From assembly GCA_021397835.1 (NCBI GenBank), contig JAJFZO010000731.1, positions 372,001 through 436,000 of the forward strand: a stretch of DNA of 64,000 nucleotides, in the 5' to 3' direction. Each line of letters opens with the position of its first letter. The first letter of the stretch is position 1. Positions 13,384-23,489 of the stretch are shown here, one piece after another. Under the pieces are notes generated by a model. That model was given only the letters and a program-made list of their open reading frames with translations, searched no databases and was not told the DNA's origin. The position numbers and the translations under genes are program-made. The DNA comes from Moringa oleifera (lineage: Eukaryota > Streptophyta > Magnoliopsida > Brassicales > Moringaceae).

Positions 13384-13965
13384 ATTAATCATAAATGAAA
13401 ATCATTGCAGCTTACAAGCATATAAATTTTTTTTTTTGAATATAATTTCATATTTTTATTATGATCACAAAGAAAATAACAAGGCCATCGTGGCGCTTAT
13501 CCTTTTACCAAGCATGAATATGAGCTAAAAGAAAAAGAGTATTAAGAAAAAGATTACTCAGTGTTCAGTGAGATACTTCATATAATATAGGCTGTCTTTC
13601 CTTTTAAGTCAACTGGTAAGTTATCGTTAATCAAGCTAACTGAGATATAGAAGATAGATTGTCTTAGCTAAAAGTGATATTATTCTGGCGCTTTTGTGGA
13701 AGGCTATAAAGAATCAATTGCCTTCAACAAGATGTGCAAGCCATAATCTCAAAATCCTTACACTCCGAAATATAAAAATGTACAATAAAATTTTTTGACT
13801 GAAGTATCAAAGATACAAGTGAAGATAAAAGAAAATTAAAGAATATTCAAAAACAAGCAAGAACAATTCAGTCAAACAACAAAAATCCGGAACCATTTTC
13901 ACCTTCCCACAACGAATTGGCATCAGCTGTTGGTAGGTAAGCAACCAAGGCATCCAACAGTTTAT
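13384..13965. other. No recognisable gene
   Basis: AT-rich sequence with an A/T homopolymer near 13,428. No open frame, RNA gene or element terminus was recognised. Confidence 0.4.
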
Positions 13966-13971
13966 CTTGGA

Positions 13972-14235
13972 ACTGCCAGCTTGCCTCCTTCTATCTAAGA
14001 TTCTTGGTTCATTTTTGAATTGAAAATCACAGAGTTACTGTGAATTCTGCAGCAGTGAGAACTGACAGCTTGCCTCCTTCCATCTAAGATTCTGGGTTCA
14101 TTTTTGAATTGAAAATGAAAGAGTTATCGTGAACTCTGCAGTAGTGAGAACTGACAGCTTGCCTCTTTCCATCGAAGATTCTTGGTTCATTTTGAATTGA
14201 AAATGAAAGAGTTATCGTGAATTCTGCAGTAGAGA
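13972..14235. repeat. Three-copy tandem repeat, about 87-bp unit
   Basis: The unit runs from GAACTGACAGCTTGCCTC through GATTCTTGGTTCATTT and GAATTGAAAATGAAAGAG to CTCTGCAGTAGT. It begins near 13,972, 14,060 and 14,148. Copies 2 and 3 are more alike than either is to copy 1, as expected for stepwise duplication. The array sits directly before the exon-like region at 14.2-14.9 kb. Confidence 0.8.
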
Positions 14236-14940
14236 TCAACCCATCTACTATGCAAACAACTACCTCGCCATCTCTCTACTGTGATCCCATTTACAGAGAG
14301 CAACCAAGATTGTGCAATGAAATTCGCTTGCACCGCAGGATGGAACAATTGCAGCGAAGTAAGAAGTCCTGTCAGTGTTCAGTCTTTGCCGGAGGGCAAG
14401 CAGACACCAGAGTTAACTGAAGCATCGGAGAAGGATGCTGAAAGTGCAATGGAGAAAATCAGTCTAACAAGCAAGCAGTTGCTCGAAGGAGAGTCAAGGA
14501 ATCGGCCAGAAATGTATTGGCAAGAGGAGATGGCCCCAGTGGAAAATGAGAATCCATGTCTTCTTCTGCATCTAAGAATCCACTCCCTCTTCCATATTAT
14601 TTAGAAAGGTGGTATAGGCGTGCTTGCTCTCTGTTTTTGTTTCCGGTGTCAATCCTCTCTCTCTCTACCATTTATCATTTCTAATCTTAGCATGCTGGGT
14701 AATGAAACATAATAAACAGAGACAAAACTTACCTTCACAAGGAGGATGCATTCACTGCTTTCTTATTCAACTTTGCCCTCTAGCTCCAGTGACTACGATT
14801 TGTATTTCAAGAGACTAGCATTGAATTCGAGCGAGTGGGGCAGAAGTTATGGCAGAAATGAGAAGAGGAGAAAGAAGTGGTGCCTGAAATGGTGGTGAAA
14901 AAGAAGTTGAGGCTGTCGGCAATGATTTAAAACAAGTAAA
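14217..14940 (+). other. Unidentified coding-like region, possibly a spliced gene remnant
   Basis: Composition is more gene-like than the surroundings. A 107-residue frame (14,281-14,604) contains SPVSVQSLPEGKQTPELTEA and AMEKISLTSKQLLEGE, hydrophilic with an acidic helical look. Further on, about 14,820-14,935 reads EFERVGQKLWQK and, after a frame change, VVPEMVVKKKLRLSAM before a TAA, resembling a terminal exon. I do not recognise the family. It may be the last exons of a duplicated gene whose upstream part was replaced by the 87-bp tandem repeat. Confidence 0.3.
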
Positions 14941-15171
14941 ACGTGATGATCTACTACATTCCTTTTTTAACTTTTATTTTGTATGTTAACAGTGGGTTTT
15001 GGATACTTTTTTGGTCATAAATTGTTACTTGAGTTGTATAAGATGATCTTTTCTATTTGAGGCTATATTTACTTGAGATTAGATCTCATATAAAGCTATT
15101 TTTTTGTTAATTAATATCTCTGGGGATTAATTGCATTTTGTTTCTTGCTCTGTTCATGGAGTTTGACTTGG

Positions 15172-15375
15172 TCAGTTGGGTTGATACTGCTATATTTGTT
15201 TTTACGATGGGTGTTCAAATTTATTTGATTTTCATGAGTTAGAAGCATCTATTTAACATCCATTATAATGGTAATACCACAAATTTACTGAAATATTGAG
15301 TGAATATTAACCTATAGAAGCAGAATGACAATATAAGAGGATGAAGTAGCTTCTGTTGCAGTAGTGATTACATTA
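15172..15375 (+). repeat. About 200-bp repeat, inverted mate at 23,290-23,485
   Basis: The sequence from GTTGATACTGC through AAGCATCTATTTAACATCCA to TAGCTTCTGTTGCAGTAGTG recurs in reverse complement at 23,290-23,485. The last part also appears at 63,207-63,235 (plus strand). On this strand it reads VDTAIFVFTMGVQIYLIFMS then a stop; the mate reads VDTALFVLGMGFQIYLIIMS then a stop. It may therefore be the 3-prime end of a duplicated membrane-protein gene. The pair brackets copia element B. Confidence 0.65.
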
Positions 15376-15842
15376 AGTAATGTGGGGATCCACTTTGAAT
15401 TCACCCAAGTTCTGTTGCAGGTTCTTTGATGGATCCATTTTGAAACCAAAGAAACTCTCTTCTAGCAAGATACAATTGGATAGAGACTTTGTCAAGTACA
15501 ACTCTTCAACCTTACCCCAGATCAAGTAAGGAGTGTCTAGCCCATCAATCTGTTTTAAAACATTATCTGCAAGGTACAGAGTGATGATTGAGTAAGCATT
15601 CATGTCAGTTGATGCTATTAACATATCATCAACATAAAGCAAACTAAAATAAGCCAACCTTATCTAGGATCGATTTTTGATAAACACAGCTGTTATACTT
15701 GCTTCTAACGAAACCAGTACTTAGCATGAATTCATCAAATTTCAAGTAGCATTGCCTAGGGATTTTTTCTAGCCATATGGAGACATTTTGACCAAACATA
15801 CCTTAGCTTCTTGCCCTTGGACAACAAATCCCTCAGGCTGAG
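15376..15842 (-). mobile_element. Ty1/copia element B, left part (RT joined to gag)
   Basis: Minus-strand translation passes from reverse transcriptase, including LLYVDDMLIAS, straight into gag-like sequence: LADNVLKQIDG, then FGFKMDPSKNLQQN. The wording matches element C (gag near 50,400 and RT near 52,230). Relative to C, the RNase H, LTR, primer-binding site and gag start are deleted. The junction at about 15,595-15,601 has a shared GCATTC. The RT upstream of the YVDD box continues at 20,912, on the other side of inserted element A. Stops and frameshifts make it inactive. The Tork/TNT1-like assignment is by wording only. Confidence 0.8.
15838..15842. repeat. Target-site duplication of element A, left copy
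   Basis: CTGAG here and at 20,912-20,916 flanks element A exactly. Element C, which lacks the insertion, has a single CTGAG in the matching place (near 52,427), confirming the empty site. Confidence 0.95.
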
Positions 15843-16228
15843 AGAAAGAATGTAAAAATACTGTAGAATTATGTATTTTCTTTTCTGTGCAAAGGTTATG
15901 GTGGCTGCTCAATTAATCTTGAGACCCCATATGATATATTTATACATGTAAAGATTACATTAGGTTTAATTCTCTAAATATGGTATAATGTACACAAAGA
16001 GATACTGATCATTTTGTTTCATGGGCTTCGGGCTTTTTCTTGGGCTTCTCTGTTCTGTTTCTAGTTTTGGGCTTTTCCTGTTGAGCCTGTGGATCAGCGT
16101 AGATGGGCTCCTTGGGCTTCTCTGTTTTGGGCTTTTCCTGTTGGGCTTGTGGATCATTGGAGACGGGTTTCGTTTTGGATATGGGTTGGGATCCATGAGT
16201 GGAGTGGATCTTACCCGTTGACTTGACA
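15843..16228 (-). repeat. Element A 3-prime LTR (386 bp)
   Basis: It matches 20,526-20,911 with 10 substitutions and no gaps; nearly all are transitions, as expected for methylated, silenced DNA. Read on the minus strand it begins TGTCAAGTCAAC and ends ACATTCTTTCT, so the termini are TG...CT rather than TG...CA. It contains two degenerate tandem blocks built on GGGCTTTTCCTGTTGRGC. Confidence 0.97.
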
Positions 16229-18605
16229 TCCCCCCTCAAGCTGAGGGGAGCTTCATCGACCCGAAGCTTGTGCCGGAAGACCCAAAACTGAGATTAAGAG
16301 AGGGGCTTGGTAAGTGCATCGACGATCTGTTCTAAGGAAGGGATGTAGTTGATCTTGAGTGAGCCGTTGGCAACATAGTCTCGGATGAAGTGAACGTCGA
16401 CCTCGATGTGCTTGGTGCGGGAGTGGAAGATTGGGTTGGCAGCAAGAGCAGCAGCGCCCTGATTATCGCACCAGAGCGTGGCTTGACAGTCAGGTAAGAG
16501 TTTCGTCTCTCTGAGTAGTGATTTGATCCAGTTAATTTCAACTGTAGCTTGAGCTAGGGCCCGGTACTCAGATTCAGTACTAGACCGGGCGACGACATTC
16601 TGTTTCTTGGAGCTCTAAGAGACGATGTTGTTGCCGAGAAACACACAGTGACCACTAATAGAACGTCGATCATCGGGGCAGTAAGCCCAATCGGCATCCG
16701 AAAAGGCCATTAGTTTAAACTGTGATGAGGGTTGGAACATGAGGCCAAGGTTGGCAGTCCCCTTGAGGTAACGGAGGAGGCGTTTGCAAGCTTTCCAGTG
16801 AGTGGTGGTGGGAGCATGTAGGAATTGGCTTAGCTTGTTAACTGGGAAGGAAATGTCAAGTCGGGTAAGGGTGAGATATTGAAGAGAGCCAATGAGTCTT
16901 CTGTAGGCAGTAGGTTGTGGAAGTGGAGATCCGAAGGTGAGGGATAATGGTGTGCCAGTGGACATAGGAGTTGGACAGGGTTTGGAGAGATGTAGGTGGT
17001 GAGATTTGAGAAGATCAGTGATGTACTTGGCTTGGGTTAAAAAGAGGCAGTGAGGGGAACGGTGAACCTAAATTCCTAGGAAGTAATTAAGGGAGCCAAG
17101 AATTTTAAGTGCATACCTCTTGTGGAAACGAGAGATGAATTTGTGGATGTGAGTTTGATTGTTGCCTGTCACAAGAATTTCGTCCACATAGATTAAGACA
17201 TAGAGGCAGTGATCACCAGAGAGTTGAAAAAATAGAAAGTTGTCAGCCTTAGAATTGAGAAAACCCCAGTCTAAAAGTTGCTTCTTGATGTTATGAAACC
17301 AAGCTTGAGGGGCTTGTTTTAGACCATAGAGAGCTCTTTTAAGGCAACAAACGTGTTGAGGTCAAAGAGGATCAACAAACCCAGGTGGTTGAGACATAAA
17401 AACAGTTTCTTGTAGATGACCATTGAGGAAGGCGTTGTGAACATCAAGTTGTTGAATATCCTAGCCCTTTGAGACAGCAACAGATAATAGAATTCTGATA
17501 GTGCAGGGCTTGATAACAGGGCTGAATGTTTGTGAAAAATCAATGCCGGGGGATTGTTGGAATCCTTTGGCAACCAATCTGGCTTTGTGCCTTTCAATAG
17601 TACCATCAGCATGGTATTTCACTTTAAAGATCCATTTGTTGCCAATTACCTTGTGATTTGGAGGTTTAGGCACTAACTCCCATGTCTTGTTGTGCAGGAG
17701 AGCTTGGAATTTAGCAAGCATGGCTTTCTTCCAGACTGGATTAGCAAGGGCAGCAACAGTACTGGTTGGCAGGGGCTGTGGTGTAGCTGTGGAGGTAAGG
17801 AATAGCTTTGGTTTGAATATCCCTGCTTGTGCTCTTGTGATCATAGGGTGAGTAGGTAGTTTGAGAGGTATGATTGGTCGAGTAGGTAAGGAAGGGTGGG
17901 ATGGAGAGGGAGAGATTGAAGGGGAAGGGGTAGTAGGGGGTGAGGAGTGAGGGAGAGTGGAGGAAGGGCTAGAAAGAGAGTCCAGTGAGGGTGAGGCAGG
18001 AGAGTCCAGAGAATTCTGTTGTGTGCCACTGCTACCACCAGTTGGAGGATCAGTATTAGGTTGAACCGACACTGAGGTGAATGAAAGGATGGGGATATTA
18101 GTGGGTGTTGAGGTTGGATTGGGAAAGAAGGTAGGAAAGGGAAATTCAAGTTCATTGAAGATAACATTCCTAGTGATATAGACACGTCCAAAGGGATGTA
18201 AACATTTATAACCTTTGTGAGTAGGACTGTACCCTAGGAAGAGGCACTTGGCAGACCTAAAGTCCATCTTATGTTTATTATGCGGTCTTAAGTGTGGATA
18301 ACAAGTGCACCCGAATGTCTTTAGAAAATTATAGTCGGGGTATTTATGAAAGAGCAGCTGAATGGGTGACTTATGAGACAAAAAGGGAGTGGGCAGCCTG
18401 TTGATTAGGTACACTGCAGTGTCAAAGGCTTCCCACCAGAAGTGTAAGGGCAGTAAGGCTTGACTGAAGAGTGTAAGGCCTAACTCTGTGATATGTCTGT
18501 GTTTTCTTTCAGCCTTTTCATTTTTTTGGTGTATGTGCGGACATGGATGCCTAAAACTTATTCCTTGTTGATGTAGAAAGGATGAAAAAGACTTGTATTC
18601 TCCCT
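16009..18605 (-). pseudogene. Element A pol, 3-prime part: integrase end, RT and RNase H
   Basis: The frame resumes after a one-base deletion at 18,601-18,605. It gives the integrase C-terminus ([50 protein letters not shown]), a Pro/Ser/Thr-rich linker, then RT ([31 protein letters not shown]). In-frame stops lie at 17,461-17,463 (Trp position before [12 protein letters not shown]), 17,362-17,364, 17,068-17,070, 16,615-16,617 and 16,294-16,296. The RT active-site box is YVDE (17,179-17,190) instead of YVDD. RNase H shows SSTESEYRALAQATVE and TKHIEVDVHFIRD. The frame then reads on through the polypurine tract and about 70 codons into the LTR, ending near 16,009. Confidence 0.92.
16229..16236 (-). 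other. Polypurine tract of element A
   Basis: Minus strand AGGGGGGA lies immediately before the TGTCAAG start of the 3-prime LTR, the expected place for the second-strand primer of a copia element. Confidence 0.85.
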
Positions 18606-20495
18606 CCAGTCACTTTGAACTGTTTTAATTCTTGTATTTAGAAGATTTTCAATGTGCTTTTTGAAGTGTACAAAAACTGGTAGTACTTTTGATTTGTCTA
18701 TGAGTGGGTATATCCAGGTGTATCTAGTGTAATCATCAATAAAATGAATGTAGTATTTGTAACCTTCCCTGGATAATACATAAGAGGGACCCCAAAGGTC
18801 TGTGTGAATTAGTTCCAGTGGTGAAGTTGTTTTACTTTGGGAGAGATTAAATGGTAGATTATGGCTTTTCCCAATAGCACAGGCTGAGCAAAAAGAAGAA
18901 CTTGTATTTACTTTAGAAAAGGTGATACAAGATCTTCTAAGAGTCCTAATGACTGAATCTGAAGGATGACCAAGGCGTCTATGCCAAAGGTCACTGTCCA
19001 CTGACATAGAATTATAAAAGCAGAAGGGTAAACTAACTTGACATGACTCAGACTTAACAGTAGGGGCTGCCTTATTAGCTACTGGTCTAGTGTGCAATAG
19101 GCGATTGTTGTTGAAGAGGGTGTGACTGGTGGTGGCAGTGGCAGCAGGGGAATGCAGTAGATAGAGACCATCTTTAGCTTTCCCTTTCAACAGTGTTCTC
19201 CGACTGACCTGATCCTTCATAAAGCAATGTTTATTGTCAAACACAACAAAGACATTATTGTCAGAAATAAGTTTAGAGACACTGATAAGATTTTTGGAAA
19301 TGGTAGGCACATGCAAGATGTTTTTAAGATGCAACTTGACATTTGGCAAATGTGTGGTGAGAGTGTTGTGGCCTATATGAGATATATTGAGGGCTTTACC
19401 ATTACCAACCACCAGTTTCTGTTTACCAGTGTAGGTAGCTCTCAGAGGAAGGTTGTTTAAGTCAGCGGTCACATGATTGGAGGCACCACTATCAGCATAC
19501 CAGGCGGGATCAGCTATGGAATCAGTCGATGCGAGGTATGCATTTTGATTTGCATTACTACCGTTGTTGTTATTTGGTGTCTGGAAAGACTCTTCGAACC
19601 TGTACCAGCAGTCATAGGCAGTATGTCCTTGTTTGGTGCAGATTTGACAGATTGGCCTGCTGTTGTTTCTACCTCTGCCACAGCCATTCATTCTTCCTCT
19701 GTTACGGCCTCGATTAAAGTTGCCACTTCTCCAAGAGGTAAAGTTTTTCTGGTTTTTGTTTAGGGCTATATTGGCCACTGGATTGACACTGCTTATAGTT
19801 TCTTGATTGTATTGCTCAAGCCTCTGTTCATGGCTTAATAGCAGTGCTAGGACCTCCTGTAGGGATAGTTCATCGGTTCTGGATTGTAGGTTGATGGTCA
19901 AGGCATCATAGTCCTTTCCAATGCCGGTGAGTAGTGCAGTAATGAATTCCAAGTCTGAGAGTGGGTTACCTGTCATAGCTAGGCTATCTGAGATGTTTTT
20001 GAGTTGATTGTAGTATGCTGTGACTGAGGCTGATCCTTTCTTTGTGGGGTATAGTGTAGATTTCAGCTGCATGAATTTAGACCTCATTTGGGTTCCAAAC
20101 AATCTTTCGACTCCTGACCATATACCATGTGCTGTGGTATCGGTCTTGATTTGACTCAAGATGTCCAAGGAAATTATGGACATCAGCCAGCTTGCCAATA
20201 GTTGGTCTTGCTGGATCCATTCTGGATATTTTGGATTATCCTCTTCTCTTGTTTTTCCTTCATCATCTGTGATGTGAAGGTTTGCTGGTGGACAGGGCTT
20301 GGATCCCAGTAGAAATTCGTCTATTTTGTGGCCTTTAGCTAGGGCAAGGACTTGATTTTTCCTGATAACATAATTTTCTCTGTCAAGTTTGAAGCTGAAC
20401 TGGAAACTTAGGGATGCAAAGAAGGGAAACGAATTCTTTGAGGGCTGATTGTTTGCAGCATTGGTGTTGGAGATGGAGTTAGCAAAGGAAGCCAT
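18558..20495 (-). CDS. Element A gag-protease-integrase open frame (645 codons, truncated)
   Basis: This is the longest intact frame in the window. It starts with ATG 19 bases after the primer-binding site. In order: gag (about 1-260), an Arg/Gly/Asn-rich linker, the CCHC zinc knuckle Cys283-Cys296, protease with DSG at 335-337 ([11 protein letters not shown]), then integrase with HHCC (His505, His510, Cys536, Cys539) and the first catalytic aspartates Asp566 (HTDLWGP) and Asp629 (VQSDW). Right after that Trp, one base is missing (18,601-18,605). The frame slips, loses the catalytic Glu and ends 15 codons later. It would encode gag and protease but no working integrase. Confidence 0.93.
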   Translation of the reverse strand: MASFANSISNTNAANNQPSKNSFPFFASLSFQFSFKLDRENYVIRKNQVLALAKGHKIDEFLLGSKPCPPANLHITDDEGKTREEDNPKYPEWIQQDQLLASWLMSIISLDILSQIKTDTTAHGIWSGVERLFGTQMRSKFMQLKSTLYPTKKGSASVTAYYNQLKNISDSLAMTGNPLSDLEFITALLTGIGKDYDALTINLQSRTDELSLQEVLALLLSHEQRLEQYNQETISSVNPVANIALNKNQKNFTSWRSGNFNRGRNRGRMNGCGRGRNNSRPICQICTKQGHTAYDCWYRFEESFQTPNNNNGSNANQNAYLASTDSIADPAWYADSGASNHVTADLNNLPLRATYTGKQKLVVGNGKALNISHIGHNTLTTHLPNVKLHLKNILHVPTISKNLISVSKLISDNNVFVVFDNKHCFMKDQVSRRTLLKGKAKDGLYLLHSPAATATTSHTLFNNNRLLHTRPVANKAAPTVKSESCQVSLPFCFYNSMSVDSDLWHRRLGHPSDSVIRTLRRSCITFSKVNTSSSFCSACAIGKSHNLPFNLSQSKTTSPLELIHTDLWGPSYVLSREGYKYYIHFIDDYTRYTWIYPLIDKSKVLPVFVHFKKHIENLLNTRIKTVQSDWRENTSLFHPFYINKE

Positions 20496-20513
20496 GGCAA
20501 CGGATCTGTGGAG

Positions 20514-20525
20514 GCTTTGATACCA
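20514..20525 (-). other. Primer-binding site of element A
   Basis: Minus strand TGGTATCAAAGC directly follows the 5-prime LTR. It fits the 3-prime end of plant initiator methionine tRNA, the usual copia primer (TGGTATCAGAGC), with one difference. Confidence 0.9.
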
Positions 20526-20911
20526 AGAAAGAATGTAAAAATACTGTAAAATTATGTATTTTCTTTTCTGTGCAAAGGTTATGGTGGCTGCTCAATTAAT
20601 CTTGAGACCCCATATGATATATTTATACATGTAAAGATTACATTAGGTTTAATTCTCTAAATATGGTATAATGTACACAAAGAGATACTGATCATTTTGT
20701 TTCACGGGCTTCGGGCTTTTTCTTGGGCTTCTCTATTCTGTTTCTGGTTTTGGGCTTTTCCTGTTGAGCCTGTGGATCAGTGTAGACGGGCTCCTTGGGC
20801 TTCTCTGTTTTGGGCTTTTCCTGTTGGGCTTGTGGATCATTGGAGACGGGTTTTGTTTTGTATACGGGTTGGGATCCATGAGTGGAGTGGATCTTACCTG
20901 TTGACTTGACA
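20526..20911 (-). repeat. Element A 5-prime LTR (386 bp)
   Basis: Partner of 15,843-16,228. The promoter of the element should lie here; an AT-rich stretch with TATATTTATAC around 20,617 is a possible TATA region. The Lys/Pro/Glu-rich frame present in the 3-prime copy is also open here. Confidence 0.97.
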
Positions 20912-22310
20912 CTGAGACATGTAGATTTCTTCTTTAAGGTTACCATGTAGAAATGCTGTTTTGACATCCAGTTGTTCCAGCTCCATGTCAAAGTTAATAA
21001 TTAATGCCAAAAGAACTTGAATTGAGGTAGGCCTTACCACCGGTGAGATATTTCATTGAATTCAATGTCCTCTCTTTATGGAATGCCTTGTCAACCAACC
21101 TAGCCTTATATCTAGGCTTTTCAACTCTAGGTATTCCCTCTTTTAGTTTGAAAATCCACCTGCAACCTAGCATTTTTGTCCTTCTTGTTTATGAACCAGC
21201 AACCAAATTTTGTTCCTTTCAAGGCCCTTAAATCTCATTCCTCATAGCTGCTAACCATATCTTTTTGTCCTTATGAGTCATTGCTTCCTTACAAGTATTA
21301 GGTTCTGCATTCTCTGATTCATGGGCAATAGTTAAAGCAAATGCAATCAAATCAGCATAACAATACTTATCTTGTTGAGTTGTTCTTGTCAACTGGCATC
21401 CTTGTAGCTGTTCTTATTGAGTTGGTTCGTGGACTTGTTGATTTGCTTCATCAGTAACATTATCATGGTAATTGGTGCTAACAGATTTTGATGTTGGGGT
21501 TTGAAACTCCACCTGAATTTGAGTACCAGGATTAACACTCCACCTGCAAAGTTGTCATCAATCTTCTTCAAATACATTTCACTCTCCCTAAACACTACGT
21601 CTCTACTAATAAAACTATTAGACATATTCTCATCTTGAAACCATAACTTGTATCCTTTCATACCATCAGGCTAGCCTATGAACTTGCATTTTTGTGCCCT
21701 CGGATCCAATTTTCTGTGCTTTACATAAGCATATGTAGTGCACCAAAAGACCTTAAGATGATCATATCTGGGTGCCACTCCTGTCCAAACTTCTTCTGGA
21801 GTCTTGAATTCAATTACTGTTAAGGGAGTTCTATCAATAAGTAAGCTGCAATGGTAATAGCCTCTGCCCAAAACTTTTTGGGGGCATTGGTGCAAGAAAG
21901 CTGACATCTTACTCTCTCTAATAAAGTTCTATTCATCCTCTCAACAAGTCCATTCTGCTGAGAAGTTTCACGCACAGAATGATGCCTTTCAATACCCTCT
22001 TGTTTGTAAAAGACATTGAATTTATCTTTCACAAACTCCAAGCCATTATTCGTTCTCAATTTCTTCATCTTTCTGCCAGTTTGGACTTCAACCATTCTCT
22101 TCCAATCAACAAGCTTCTGGAGAGCCTTCTCTTTAGTTTTCAAAATATAAACCCGCACTTTTCTGAAAAATCATCAATTATGGAAATAAAGAACCTTACT
22201 CCACCTAAGGATAAGTGCCTCAGGGTGAACATGATTCAGTGTGCCTCTGATGTTATTAACAGCTTTAGCAAACTTCAAGTCTTGCTGCCTTTCCATGTAT
22301 ACAATGACAT
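20912..22310 (-). mobile_element. Ty1/copia element B, right part (integrase to RT)
   Basis: Minus-strand translation gives integrase (LVDWKRMVEVQTGRKMKKLR, then GLVERMNRTLLERV), the post-integrase region (DHLKVFWCTTYAYVKHRK, DVVFRESEMYLKKIDDNFAG) and the RT start (ELEQLDVKT-like wording, HGNL-like). RT is cut at 20,912 by element A and resumes at 15,842. The second integrase aspartate is Asn (LRTNNGLEF), a G-to-A type change. Wording matches element C throughout at the level of a shared subfamily. Similarity ends near 22,310, whereas C continues for another 300 bp. Frameshifts near 21,665 and 21,830 make it inactive. Confidence 0.85.
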
Positions 22311-22815
22311 TTCACTAATATTGTACAATTTTTATAATGTGTGACTACTTCAGTGACATTTTCTTCATTCAGTTTTCTTTTCGTGGCCCTCCCCTGTACA
22401 CTGTTGGATGGCACGATGTCCCCACCTCTCTTGCTTTTCAATGTAACTTCTTACTTATGTCGGGATGAATACGGCCAAATAAACAGTCATGGATTCACAA
22501 AAATCCAGCAATCAAGTACCAAAGCATAATTAGTAAGATCACCTATTGCTGTTTACCACCATAAAATAGCCATGACAAACTCAATGCACTAATACGTTTT
22601 CCTTTTTTAATTTTCACAACTAAACTTGATCAAGTTTCTTCGCTGGTTGAGATATGGCCTGACAGTATGGATGTTGTATTGCTGACTGTTTGACATTTTG
22701 AGTTAAATACCTAAATCTGATAGAGGTTTTCTCAACTTCTACCATTAGCATTGTGGACAGTGACTGATCTACCTTTTAGGTTTAATTAAGTGGAGTTTTA
22801 TTGGCCACCACAGTT
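22311..22815. other. No recognisable gene
   Basis: Between the end of element B and the duplicated segment that starts near 22,819. Short plus-strand frames have no recognisable motif. Confidence 0.4.
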
Positions 22816-22818
22816 TGC

Positions 22819-23238
22819 ATAACTCTCTTGCATTCACAAATTCTGCAGTTAATATCACATCAAGTTCTAGAGCCTTTCTTAGTTTGCTAACATATGACAA
22901 TTAAGACATCCACTTAATCAATAAAACGGAATCAACAAATAAATAAGCAGAAATAATAAACCAAAGGCTAAGGGCAACAAAAAGAAAAGGTAACCTAAGA
23001 AGGATTTCATAAAAAGAAAAGTTACAAACATCATATTCAGATTAATTTGAAGCAGTTCAATATTACTTGATGATGTTCAACAGGTATCCGAATTTTAAGA
23101 GTAAGACCATTATTAGCAAAATCACCTTTTTGTCAGCTTGGAATGTTTCATATTCTTTCCACTACTTAATCATCTCTTGCATGCATTCACCAACTTTGTA
23201 AACAATAGAGGACATTTTAGATTTACCTAAATAATCTC
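22819..23238. repeat. Segmental duplicate, copy 1 (mate 57,030-57,438)
   Basis: About 420 bp starting AACTCTCTTGCATTCACAAA match 57,030-57,438 in the same orientation, through intron-like and exon-like sequence, ending at CACCAACTTTGTAAACAA and a few dozen bases beyond. Each copy lies beyond the integrase-side end of a Tork-like copia element (B or C). Confidence 0.85.
23070..23233 (-). pseudogene. Exon fragment resembling plant Rxt3-domain protein, copy 1
   Basis: Minus-strand reading gives SSIVYKVGECMQEMIK, a stop, WKEYETFQADK, then, after frame loss, sequence equivalent to the mate's GPTLEIRITAEHHQ. The wording recalls the region just before the Rxt3 domain of plant histone-deacetylase-complex proteins (YKVGECMQELI, WKEYE, LEIRIPAEH). 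The Rxt3 core itself is absent. The family call rests on memory of a short stretch and could be wrong; the duplication with 57,270-57,435 is certain. Confidence 0.45.
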
Positions 23239-23289
23239 CTACATCTCCCTATTAAACAGACTGTTTATAGCCTTACACTGTCTAATGTA

Positions 23290-23485
23290 ACCACTACTGC
23301 AACAGAAGCTACTTCATTCTCTTATCTTGCTTTTATGGCTTCTATAGGGTAATAATCACTTATTGCCCAAATATTTTAGTAAATTTGTGGATGACCATTA
23401 TAATGGATGTTAAATAGATGCTTCTAGCTCATGATAATCAAATAAATTTGAAAACCCATTCCAAGAACAAATAGAGCTGTATCAA
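23290..23485 (-). repeat. Inverted mate of 15,172-15,375
   Basis: Reverse complement of the 200-bp repeat left of element B, recognisable by CACTACTGCAACAGAAGCTA and GGATGTTAAATAGATGCTTC. It carries small indels relative to the mate. Confidence 0.8.
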
Positions 23486-23489
23486 CCTA

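Larger units (their letters stand above)
15843..20911 (-). mobile_element. Complete Ty1/copia retrotransposon, Ale/Retrofit-like (element A)
   Basis: A 5,069-bp element lies on the minus strand with two 386-bp LTRs, a primer-binding site next to the 5-prime LTR, a polypurine tract before the 3-prime LTR, and a 5-bp CTGAG duplication. Gag, protease, integrase, reverse transcriptase and RNase H follow in Ty1/copia order. The zinc knuckle [14 protein letters not shown] and the coding sequence running up to SLRGDVK at the LTR edge fit the Ale/Retrofit lineage. It is nested in element B. The LTRs differ at 10 of 386 positions (2.6%); with the commonly assumed rate of 1.3e-8 per site per year this suggests about one million years. 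It is inactive: one frameshift and five in-frame stops in pol. Confidence 0.95.

Noticed and set aside
17841..18191. 116-codon minus frame rich in Pro, Ser and Leu
   Set aside because: Alternative frame over the Pro/Ser/Thr-rich linker of element A pol.
20692..20991. 99-codon minus frame that looks like a fusion protein
   Set aside because: It is the chance join of element B RT to the LTR of element A across the insertion point.
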